This document shows, in pieces, positions 1 through 5,010 of a stretch of DNA of 9,332 nt. Below the pieces are notes generated by a model that worked only from the letters and a program-made list of their open reading frames with translations, did no database searches and had not been told where the DNA came from. This DNA comes from Ga0074139 sp046336825. GTDB lineage: Bacteria; Bdellovibrionota; Bdellovibrionia; Bdellovibrionales; Bdellovibrionaceae. The stretch covers positions 1-9,332 of the forward strand of contig JBKDFX010000191.1 in the NCBI GenBank assembly GCA_046336825.1. The letters run 5' to 3'. The position numbers and the translations under genes were made by a program. Within the stretch, counting starts at the first letter, position 1. Every line of letters begins with the position of its first letter.

Positions 1-2
1 GT

Positions 3-701
3 CATATTTTAGTCGCCGGTCAAACTGGTGGTGGAAAATCAAACTTCTTAAAAGTTGTAACGACTGTACTAACTAAAAATAATCCAGACGCTAAAATTAT
101 CTTTCTTGATTTCAAGGGTGGAATGGAAACAGCAGATCTGAGAAATCATGCAAAAAACTTAGGCAGTAATATTCAGTGCTTTGATGGCACCAAACGCTGC
201 GTGGAAGAACTCGTTCGGATCGGGATGACCTTAGAAGAGCGGTTTAAAGTTTTATCTGAATTGGGAGCTTCAAATTTTGATGATTACTTAAAGAAAAAAC
301 TTAAGAAAGCCACCGCAACCCAAGAGACTGTTAGGCATCAAGATGAAAAAAGAACTTATATCATCATTGATGAAGTCGCTCAGCTATACTCTAGAGAACC
401 TGAAGTCGAGAAAGAATCTCTCAACAAAGCCAGGGCTTCGGTTAACCGGATAGCCCGTCAAGGTCGAGCCAGTGGTGTGCATTTAATCGTAGCCACTCAA
501 AAACCCGATGCTTCAAGTTTTGATCAAACGGTTAAAGCAAATTTGCCAGCTGTACTTTGTTTTCCGATGGCCAATCAAGTTTCAAGTGTATCAGCCATCG
601 GTACAAAAAGAGCTTTTGAGATTAACCCGAACATTAAAGGCCGAGCTGTCTGGAAATTTGGACCAAAACTTGAGGAGGTTCAAACTTACCTCTTTGGATA
701 A
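3..701 (+). CDS. FtsK/SpoIIIE-type DNA translocase ATPase, C-terminal part (5' end cut by window)
   Basis: This is the last 232 residues of a P-loop DNA-pumping ATPase; the reading frame is already open at base 3. Visible residues 6-13 form a Walker A loop (GQTGGGKS). Residues 33-45 hold the FtsK-type strand with LDFKGGMET. Residues 119-124 are a Walker B strand ending in Asp-Glu (IIIDEVAQL), and residues 152-168 match the FtsK signature GRASGVHLIVATQKP. The protein ends soon after this motor core, so it lacks the C-terminal gamma winged-helix domain that guides chromosomal FtsK. That points to an element-borne translocase or coupling protein of the TcpA/TraB kind that moves element DNA. The next gene follows after 21 bases, so they probably share a transcript. 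The family is clear; the exact role in transfer is inferred. Confidence 0.88.
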   Translation, partial: HILVAGQTGGGKSNFLKVVTTVLTKNNPDAKIIFLDFKGGMETADLRNHAKNLGSNIQCFDGTKRCVEELVRIGMTLEERFKVLSELGASNFDDYLKKKLKKATATQETVRHQDEKRTYIIIDEVAQLYSREPEVEKESLNKARASVNRIARQGRASGVHLIVATQKPDASSFDQTVKANLPAVLCFPMANQVSSVSAIGTKRAFEINPNIKGRAVWKFGPKLEEVQTYLFG

Positions 702-722
702 AAAAATAAATTGGAGTAACAA

Positions 723-1631
723 ATGGAAATTAAAAAAAGCATTTCGAAAAGAAATCATAACTTCGGTAAAAATGGCAAACGCCAGGTCTTTACCGAGCGA
801 GATAATAGAATCTTGCAATTTTTATGGAAATGGAAGCTTGCCTCCACTGCCACAATTCATGAGGCCATTGGAAGACCTCTGAGTGAATACTCGACCTATA
901 AGGCTCTTGAAAGATTAGCCCGAAATAAATTTCTAGAAACCCGCTATACCTTTGAGCAAAACTTCTCATCCTGGATCTTAACTGACAAAGGATTTGAAGC
1001 GATCAGAGCAGGCCTTGGAGATCTCTGTGAAGAAGGTTACGGATCTGAAAATCACTGGCATGATCGAAACGTTGTGGCTTTTCAACTAGGAGAGTGGGCG
1101 ACTCATCAGTTTCCAATAGTAACTCATTTTAGTGAGCAGGAAATGCGCAGGCGAAGAGTTGACTACTATCCATCTTGGGTGCCAAACTCTAAGGATCATA
1201 GGCCTGATGGCTACACCAGAATTCTGACAGGTGAAAAAGAATCAGTCCTAGCTTTTGAAGTAGAACTTTGGGCAAAATCCCTTTCAACTTATGAGACCAC
1301 TCTTCGATTTTATGATCTCATGAAAAAAATCTCGCGAGTTTATTGGCTGATCGGAGATCCTTACGTAAAGGATTTAGTACTTCGTGCAAAGTCTTGTATT
1401 CAAGATACTTCTCAAAATTATCATCTGTTCGTGGATTTGCAAGATTACTTAAAATCTGGCTGGGATGCTCAAGTTCTCAACGAGCGGTCAGAAAGGCTTG
1501 GCACTTTCAGAGAGAATCTGCAGGGACTCTGCGGGGACAGTTACGGGAAATATTTGGGAAACATACAGGGACAATCCAAGGTATCGGTCCACTACGACCC
1601 AAGAAAAGTTCTAGGAAAAAAGAGGGCTTAA
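723..1631 (+). CDS. Replication-relaxation family protein (winged-helix, mobile-element associated)
   Basis: This 302-residue protein has the layout I know from the Replication-relaxation (Replic_Relax) family. Residues 24-95 form a winged helix-turn-helix (RDNRILQFLWKWKLAST, then an ALERLARNKFLETR recognition part and WILTDKG). A second domain contains HWHDRNVV near residue 111, HRPDGY at 159-164, FEVELW at 178-183 and VYWLIGD at 206-212. The Asp and Glu-x-Glu spacing resembles the family's nuclease-like core, but catalysis is not shown. Such proteins are typical of plasmids and integrative elements and sit beside FtsK-like ATPases, as here. GGAG at 713-716 lies six bases before the ATG and supports the start. 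The likely role is DNA processing or replication control of the element; this is inferred. Confidence 0.75.
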   Translation: MEIKKSISKRNHNFGKNGKRQVFTERDNRILQFLWKWKLASTATIHEAIGRPLSEYSTYKALERLARNKFLETRYTFEQNFSSWILTDKGFEAIRAGLGDLCEEGYGSENHWHDRNVVAFQLGEWATHQFPIVTHFSEQEMRRRRVDYYPSWVPNSKDHRPDGYTRILTGEKESVLAFEVELWAKSLSTYETTLRFYDLMKKISRVYWLIGDPYVKDLVLRAKSCIQDTSQNYHLFVDLQDYLKSGWDAQVLNERSERLGTFRENLQGLCGDSYGKYLGNIQGQSKVSVHYDPRKVLGKKRA

Positions 1632-1694
1632 GCTGGTTCTGCCCGCGGGAACAAATTCCAACTGACTACCCCTTATGCAGTTCTCTAATATCAT

Positions 1695-1709
1695 CCCTGC
1701 CCTGCCCTG
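1695..1709. repeat. CCCTG pentamer repeated three times
   Basis: Three head-to-tail copies of CCCTG, with no mismatch, lie in the gap between the Replic_Relax gene and the lipoprotein gene. Their role is unknown. They could be a binding site or simple slippage. Confidence 0.6.
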
Positions 1710-1765
1710 CTCTATCTGTCCTACTCGTACCTATCATTAATCACTTCGTCTGTTTAAAAAAATTC

Positions 1766-1771
1766 TATAAT
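1766..1771 (+). promoter_or_regulatory. Possible -10 box (TATAAT) for the lipoprotein-to-integrase gene group
   Basis: A perfect TATAAT lies 18 bases before the lipoprotein ATG. There is no good -35 box at 16-18 bp; TTCGTC at 1745-1750 is the best and is weak and too close. Transcription from here would start at about 1777-1780 and would cut into the ribosome-binding AAAGGA at 1776-1781. The match may therefore be chance in an AT-rich stretch. Confidence 0.25.
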
Positions 1772-1789
1772 TAAGAAAGGACTACCCTG

Positions 1790-2014
1790 ATGAAGAAATA
1801 TCATCTGCTGATTTCCACTATCTTTATTCTTACCGCCTGTGCCGTAGGACCAAAAAAAGTTTCAACTGAGAAAGTTAAAGTGGACCCGCCCAAATTATTA
1901 AAACCCGTTGTTCGAAAGATCTGGATTCCGCCTGAAATTAAAAACAGTGGCACAGAATGGGTTGAAGGACACTATATGTTTCGAATTGAAAAGGAGACTT
2001 CATGGAGTCGATAA
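1790..2014 (+). CDS. Small lipoprotein of the mobile element, function unknown
   Basis: This 74-residue precursor has a short lipoprotein signal peptide: KK, a hydrophobic run, then the lipobox LTAC with the acylated cysteine at residue 17. The mature part would be about 58 residues. It is lysine- and proline-rich at first and ends with an aromatic segment (KIWIPPEI, then WVEGHYMF). I do not recognise the family. Size and setting resemble the small outer-membrane lipoproteins of conjugation machineries (VirB7/TraV-like), but that is only inference. AAAGGA (1776-1781) is a suitable ribosome-binding site eight bases before the ATG. The last 13 bases overlap the next gene in another frame, which suggests coupled translation. 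Confidence 0.7.
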   Translation: MKKYHLLISTIFILTACAVGPKKVSTEKVKVDPPKLLKPVVRKIWIPPEIKNSGTEWVEGHYMFRIEKETSWSR

Positions 2015-2520
2015 CTGATCTCAAAGTGAAAAAAATTAAACAATCAAAAAATATCGAACGTGTCACTCTTGGGTCTGAAGAATCTGACAAAGTCATGGCT
2101 TGGCTTAAACAACTTCATGAGTCTTCAAAAGGATTTTTGTCGCTTACGAAATCAGATATCGTCAACTTCTTGATAAGGGACCATAAGTTAGAACTTGGCC
2201 CCAAAGAGCTTCACCAGATTCGTTCCGATCACTATGACCCCATCAGGCATATCAATTGGATTGCGCCACGAATTAAAGAAGCTCTTCAGAATCAAGATCA
2301 AAAGCTTGTGGCAGATCTTCAAATTGAACTTCGAAGTGTTGAGCTATCGGTAATTGATTTAGCGGCTCAAGGTAAGCCCGTTAAGCCAACACTCGAGCAA
2401 AAGAAGGCTTCAAGGAAAGAAAAAAATAAACCAACTTCAGAGGAAATTCTTCAAAAGGAACGAATTCGTTTCGAAGATTTGCAGAGTGAAATTCCAGTGA
2501 CATCTAATGACGAAGATTGA
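2002..2520 (+). CDS. Small charged protein with a probable ribbon-helix-helix-like N-terminal region
   Basis: The protein has 172 residues, is hydrophilic, and has no signal peptide or membrane segment. Residues 18-60 read as a strand (IERVTLG), a helix (SDKVMAWLKQLHESS), a turn with LSLTKSDIVNFLI and a second helix. This resembles the ribbon-helix-helix fold of relaxosome accessory proteins such as MobC and of antitoxin-type repressors. The middle is helical. The tail from about residue 125 is a Lys/Glu-rich, probably disordered or coiled segment ending in acidic residues. AAGGAG (1991-1996) gives the start, and this site lies inside the upstream lipoprotein gene. An oriT-binding or regulatory role would fit the neighbours, but the fold call is by eye and no function is established. 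Confidence 0.65.
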   Translation: MESITDLKVKKIKQSKNIERVTLGSEESDKVMAWLKQLHESSKGFLSLTKSDIVNFLIRDHKLELGPKELHQIRSDHYDPIRHINWIAPRIKEALQNQDQKLVADLQIELRSVELSVIDLAAQGKPVKPTLEQKKASRKEKNKPTSEEILQKERIRFEDLQSEIPVTSNDED

Positions 2521-2528
2521 TTTTTCAG

Positions 2529-2534
2529 AGGAGG
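2529..2534 (+). promoter_or_regulatory. Strong ribosome-binding site that decides the excisionase start
   Basis: AGGAGG is a full Shine-Dalgarno match. Two GTG codons follow directly, at 2536 and 2539. The first is only one base away and too close. The second has four bases of spacing and is the better start. Confidence 0.6.
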
Positions 2535-2538
2535 CGTG

Positions 2539-2817
2539 GTGAAATTAAAACATAAAAGAGTGAATAAAAATTCACTCTCGTTCTTTCAAAATAAAATAGG
2601 TGGAGAAATTGGTAATCGTGATCCTCTCAACGAGGTTGAAGTTTTCTTGTCGCCAAAAAATGCGGCTCGATATTTGGATGTCAGTGTAAAGTTCATTTAT
2701 GAACTGATGCATACAGGCCGACTTGAAACTCAACCCGTCGGAGGTCGATTAAAAAGAATTAAAAAAGGAACTTTGGATAAGTGGCTAACGGCTCAAGCTA
2801 TGAAGTTTGAGAGGTAG
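2539..2817 (+). CDS. Excisionase-like helix-turn-helix DNA-binding protein (Xis/HTH_17 type)
   Basis: This is a 92-residue basic protein (93 if the GTG at 2536 is used). The C-terminal half is a classic excisionase-family winged helix: LSPKNAARYLDVSVKFIYEL is the HTH, followed by the wing MHTGRLETQPVGGRLKRIKK and the closing DKWL. The N-terminal ~35 residues are Lys/Asn-rich and have no visible domain. Proteins of this family bind and bend att DNA and steer the integrase toward excision, or act as small regulators. The integrase start is two bases after its stop codon, the normal xis-int arrangement, so both are very likely co-transcribed. Excision factor is the favoured role; transcriptional regulation of the element is the alternative. 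Confidence 0.8.
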   Translation: MKLKHKRVNKNSLSFFQNKIGGEIGNRDPLNEVEVFLSPKNAARYLDVSVKFIYELMHTGRLETQPVGGRLKRIKKGTLDKWLTAQAMKFER

Positions 2818-2819
2818 TT

Positions 2820-3953
2820 ATGTCAAAGAAAGTCATCAGTAAAAAATATAGAAGACAAAATGGAGTGCAGTTTTTCAGAAAGGCAATTCGTATTCAGGGC
2901 CAAAAGATTGAAAAGTCTTTTTCTCGTAAAGTTGATTCCGAGCGTTGGTATCTCGAGAAAAAACGGGAAAAGGAATTAATAGAAGGTGGATTGTCTTTAA
3001 GCAGAACAGACATTTCGCTGCATGAATTCGCGGGATCATGGCTAGAGAAAAGAAAATTAAATGGAAAACCTTTAGGCTCATGGGAAAGTGATGAAACAAG
3101 AATTCGGAAGTATATACTTCCGAAATTTGGACCTCGTGAGTTGAATACTATTTCAACTAAAGAATGGGAATGTTTTTTAGATGGCCTAGTTGCAGACGAA
3201 CTTGTCGCCCCTGCTACAAGAAATCGAATCCGTTCAATTGCTAACAAAATGTATAATGATGGTCTCCGACTGGGAGCAGTTTCAAACAATCCTGTCCGTA
3301 TTATTCCGAAGCTAAAAGAATCTATGGAAGCGTGGGATTACTGGTCTTCAACCGAAGAAATTTTCAGCTACCTTGCGGAAGCAAAAAACGAATCCCCTAG
3401 TTTTTTTATTTTTGCTTGTTTGTCTCTTAATTTGGGGACTCGAATTAGTGAAACTTTAGCTTTTGATCATTCCGATTTTAATATCGATCAAAGGCGAGTT
3501 CATATTGCAAAGATTTTTGAAGAAACTAGCGGGTTAGTTCATCGTCGTACTAAGGGACATAAGGAGCGTTGGTTAGGACTAAATGATTCTGTTGTCGAAG
3601 CATTAGTTGAGTATAGAAATTCGACTCGATTCTGTAGTCCATCCGATCCCGTGATATGTAATGAGCAAGGTGAGCGGTATTTTGAGAGACAGATCAGAAG
3701 GACTCATTTCCGGGTGTGCGCCAAAGCGAAAGTTAAAACAATCCGTATTCATGATTTGAGACACACTTATGCGAGTTATTTTATTATGAACGGTGGAAGC
3801 TTAGCAGAACTTCAGGCTTTACTAGGTCATTCAAGTCCGATGATGACTCTAAAGTATGCTCACTTGGCTCCTGGGTATTTGGAAAAAAAGGCAGGAGTGG
3901 TTTGTTTTTCTGTGCCCAATCAAAATGTTGTTCAGCTGCGAAAAATTAAATAG
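2820..3953 (+). CDS. int: Tyrosine site-specific recombinase (element integrase)
   Basis: This 377-residue integrase is full length for the lambda-like class. Residues 1-60 form a basic arm-binding type domain, residues 66-165 a core-binding SAM-like domain (LHEFAGSWLEKR to SNNPVR), and residues 175-350 the catalytic domain. All catalytic residues are present: Arg208 (GTRISE), Lys245 (RRTKGHK), His311 and Arg314 (HDLRHT), His337 (LLGHSS) and the nucleophile Tyr346 (LKYAHL). It cuts and joins DNA at attP/attB through a 3'-phosphotyrosine link. GAGAGG (2809-2814) precedes the ATG by five bases. It is next to tRNA-Leu, and the gap between them holds repeats copied from the tRNA anticodon arm, which names the likely target. 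No sign of damage was seen, so it is probably active. Confidence 0.95.
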   Translation: MSKKVISKKYRRQNGVQFFRKAIRIQGQKIEKSFSRKVDSERWYLEKKREKELIEGGLSLSRTDISLHEFAGSWLEKRKLNGKPLGSWESDETRIRKYILPKFGPRELNTISTKEWECFLDGLVADELVAPATRNRIRSIANKMYNDGLRLGAVSNNPVRIIPKLKESMEAWDYWSSTEEIFSYLAEAKNESPSFFIFACLSLNLGTRISETLAFDHSDFNIDQRRVHIAKIFEETSGLVHRRTKGHKERWLGLNDSVVEALVEYRNSTRFCSPSDPVICNEQGERYFERQIRRTHFRVCAKAKVKTIRIHDLRHTYASYFIMNGGSLAELQALLGHSSPMMTLKYAHLAPGYLEKKAGVVCFSVPNQNVVQLRKIK

Positions 3954-3955
3954 TT

Positions 3956-3989
3956 GCACAGGACTTTTTTTTGCTCGCACAGGACTTTT
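3956..3989 (+). repeat. Two 13-bp direct repeats copying the tRNA-Leu anticodon arm (candidate integrase-binding sites)
   Basis: GCACAGGACTTTT occurs at 3956-3968 and 3977-3989, exactly 21 bp apart (two helical turns). The second copy with its preceding C (CGCACAGGACTT, 3976-3987) is identical for 12 bp to the tRNA-Leu gene. The match covers the end of the D stem, the 5' side of the anticodon stem and the first loop bases. The tRNA copy is inverted, at 4191-4202. The repeats begin three bases after the integrase stop codon. Same-face spacing and position suggest integrase- or Xis-binding sites of the attachment region. The role is inferred; the repeat itself is plain. Confidence 0.75.
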
Positions 3990-4000
3990 GAAGATTTAGC

Positions 4001-4024
4001 AAGAACCGAAGAACCGAAGAACCG
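4001..4024. repeat. AAGAACCG repeated three times in tandem
   Basis: Three perfect 8-bp units lie between the integrase gene and the tRNA. The internal AACCGAAG also occurs once inside the tRNA gene (4172-4179, variable-arm region), but at eight bases this may be chance. The role is unknown; a protein-binding part of the attachment region is possible. Confidence 0.6.
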
Positions 4025-4032
4025 CAAAACGA

Positions 4033-4051
4033 GTGGCGGGCTGGTGGCGGG
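4033..4051. repeat. Two direct copies of GTGGCGGG
   Basis: Copies lie at 4033-4040 and 4044-4051, 11 bp apart, in a G-rich patch that differs from the AT-rich surroundings. No function can be assigned. Confidence 0.45.
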
Positions 4052-4063
4052 TTTGGAGTTTTT

Positions 4064-4096
4064 AAAAGCAAAAAACCCGCTTGAAAAAGTGGGTTT
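4064..4096 (-). terminator. Rho-independent terminator of the tRNA-Leu transcript
   Basis: Bases 4073-4082 and 4087-4096 pair over ten positions (AAACCCGCTT with AAGTGGGTTT, one G-U pair) around a four-base loop. Read on the - strand, the hairpin is followed by a T-rich run (GGGTTTTTTGCTTTT). It lies 38 bases beyond the tRNA 3' end. On the + strand no T run follows, so it should not stop the integrase transcript well. Confidence 0.8.
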
Positions 4097-4133
4097 GCAC
4101 ATTCCTCCAACCTTTCGAAATCAATCAAGAAGT

Positions 4134-4225
4134 TGGTGCCTCGGGCCGGAATCGAACCGGCACACCCGTTTAACCGAAGTCCAGGATTTTAAGTCCTGTG
4201 CGTCTACCAATTTCGCCACCGAGGC
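4134..4225 (-). tRNA. tRNA-Leu, anticodon UAA
   Basis: Read on the - strand, the gene has a 7-bp acceptor stem (GCCTCGG with CCGAGGC), a D arm (GCG...CGC), and an anticodon stem CAGGA/TCCTG with loop CTTAAAA. That loop gives anticodon TAA, which reads UUA codons. It also has a long class II variable arm typical of leucine tRNA, a perfect T stem with loop TTCGATT, discriminator A and an encoded CCA (4134-4136). All arms are intact, so the gene should work despite the adjacent insertion. The 3' half probably came with the element. The promoter is upstream at about 4249-4277 and the terminator at 4064-4096. Confidence 0.95.
4180..4202. other. Inferred attachment-site core (att) in the tRNA-Leu anticodon arm
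   Basis: The anticodon stem-loop forms an imperfect inverted repeat, CCAGGATTTT against CACAGGACTT, centred between 4190 and 4191. This is the shape of core sites used by tyrosine integrases that enter anticodon loops: two inverted half-sites around a ~7-bp overlap. The copies of one half-site beside int point here. The exact crossover cannot be seen without the other end of the element. Insertion in the T arm is the main alternative. Confidence 0.45.
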
Positions 4226-4248
4226 ACATCAATGTGAAATGAATTGCT

Positions 4249-4277
4249 AACTTAAGGGTAAAAACCTCGAACCTCAA
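4249..4277 (-). promoter_or_regulatory. Likely promoter of tRNA-Leu
   Basis: On the - strand, TTGAGG (4277-4272) is followed after 17 bp by TAAGTT (4254-4249). Transcription would start some 15-20 bases before the tRNA 5' end. The -10 match is only moderate (three of six). Confidence 0.4.
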
Positions 4278-4310
4278 GAATCCTAGTCCCTTTGACACGA
4301 AGCATTTTCT

Positions 4311-4339
4311 TTGTCGCTGCTTCACCCATTCGCTAGCAT
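4311..4339 (+). promoter_or_regulatory. Possible promoter for the membrane protein-murI operon
   Basis: TTGTCG (4311-4316) and TAGCAT (4334-4339) are 17 bp apart, each four of six to consensus. Transcription would start just before the GTG at 4348, giving an almost leaderless message. This would explain the missing ribosome-binding site but is weak evidence. Confidence 0.25.
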
Positions 4340-4347
4340 CCCACCAC

Positions 4348-5010
4348 GTGTCACTCACGTCTTGGTTGAAAAATCCTCTTTTTAAATTGCGACTCTTAAC
4401 GGGCTTTTTATGGCTCTTGATTTATCAAGCCCTGGACAACGCCCTCACCTCCTTTCTCGAAAAACTTTTTAGATCCTCTGATGGAGCGCCTCCCTGGATA
4501 TGGGCTTTTGCTGTTCTGTCTGTGATTTTAAATATGCTGGCTCCACTTTTTATTTCCTTTTGGATCCTCACGGGACGCTCAGCCCTCATCCCTTGGAAAA
4601 AATTTGAATTGCTCATTATCGAAAGCTTGAGGGCCTGGGGTTCCACTTTTCTATGGGGTCTTGCTCTTATCGTTCCTGGTATTTTTAAATGGCTGAGCTA
4701 TGTTTTTGTTCCTTTTGTGGCCGTGTTGTCCAAACGCTATCAAGAAGGTGAAAAAGAGGCCCTCCAGTACTCGTTCCAACTGTTTCGATTGGCTTGGGGA
4801 AAAGTCACTTTAAGTTTGATATTTTTTTATATTTTGGCCCCCTTGCTTGTGGCTTTATTTTTTGATGGCTACCGGAAAATTTGGGAGACCCCTTTGATGA
4901 GCCTGCTGGCCAGCTCTGTGGATTACTCACTTCTTTTAATCAGTCTTTTTGTGTTCGTAAAAATCTTTGTTCATTGTCTTAGCGAGGTAAAAGATGAGCC
5001 TGTTTTTTAA
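4348..5010 (+). CDS. Multi-pass inner-membrane protein, function unknown
   Basis: This 220-residue protein has about five hydrophobic segments at roughly residues 14-36, 50-75, 98-126, 152-172 and 185-210, and no signal peptide or catalytic motif. The stretch around 106-150 (ALIVPGIFKWLSYVFVPFV, then a charged loop and EALQYSFQLFRLAWGK) resembles membrane domains of the type attached to some glycerophosphodiester phosphodiesterases. That likeness is loose. The start is uncertain: GTG at 4348 has no Shine-Dalgarno sequence before it, and TTG at 4366 is the next option. The last 17 bases overlap the following nucleotide-metabolism gene in another frame, so the genes form one operon. I cannot assign a function. 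Confidence 0.75.
   Translation: MSLTSWLKNPLFKLRLLTGFLWLLIYQALDNALTSFLEKLFRSSDGAPPWIWAFAVLSVILNMLAPLFISFWILTGRSALIPWKKFELLIIESLRAWGSTFLWGLALIVPGIFKWLSYVFVPFVAVLSKRYQEGEKEALQYSFQLFRLAWGKVTLSLIFFYILAPLLVALFFDGYRKIWETPLMSLLASSVDYSLLLISLFVFVKIFVHCLSEVKDEPVF

Larger units (their letters stand above)
1632..1789. other. C-rich intergenic gap inside the element; possible control or transfer-origin region
   Basis: There is no convincing gene here; an open frame crossing it (1343-1774) merely overlaps the Replic_Relax gene. The gap starts with the 8-bp palindrome CCCGCGGG (1642-1649) between GTTC and GAAC arms. It then has three CCCTG units and a pyrimidine-rich stretch, and ends in an AT-rich segment with TATAAT before the lipoprotein gene. 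It is the only sizeable gap in the visible part of the element, so a promoter or oriT is possible, but nothing seen proves either. Confidence 0.35.
1..4190. mobile_element. Right end of an integrative (probably conjugative or mobilisable) element inserted at tRNA-Leu
   Basis: The module runs FtsK-like ATPase, Replication-relaxation protein, lipoprotein, probable ribbon-helix-helix protein, excisionase, tyrosine integrase, then tRNA-Leu. Seen directly: the integrase is the last gene before the 3' end of an intact tRNA, and copies of the tRNA anticodon arm lie between them. Known: tyrosine-integrase elements commonly enter tRNA genes and restore them, with int and xis next to the att site. Inferred: the right boundary lies in the tRNA, placed here at the anticodon loop (about 4190), and the left boundary is outside the window. 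No relaxase or type IV secretion gene is visible, so self-transfer cannot be claimed. Confidence 0.8.

Noticed and set aside
1636..1652. GTTC...GAAC hairpin with CCCGCGGG after the Replic_Relax gene as terminator
   Set aside because: The stem is bulged and short with no T run after it; kept only as a palindrome in the gap description.
1343..1774. Open frame of 143 codons on the + strand across the end of the Replic_Relax gene
   Set aside because: It overlaps a well-supported gene in another frame, its product is Ser/Arg/Cys-rich without domain character, and it has no ribosome-binding site.
2894..3289. 131-codon open frame on the - strand inside int
   Set aside because: It lies antisense within a complete integrase with all catalytic residues; the product is low-complexity Ser/Arg/Phe and shows no motif.
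3976..4202. Invertible segment between the inverted 12-bp copies
   Set aside because: Inversion would swap the 3' half of an essential-type tRNA gene and remove its promoter linkage; integrase-binding sites explain the repeats more simply.
4292..4297. Perfect TTGACA upstream of the membrane protein gene
   Set aside because: No acceptable -10 box is found 16-18 bp downstream (CGCTGC region), so it is probably chance.
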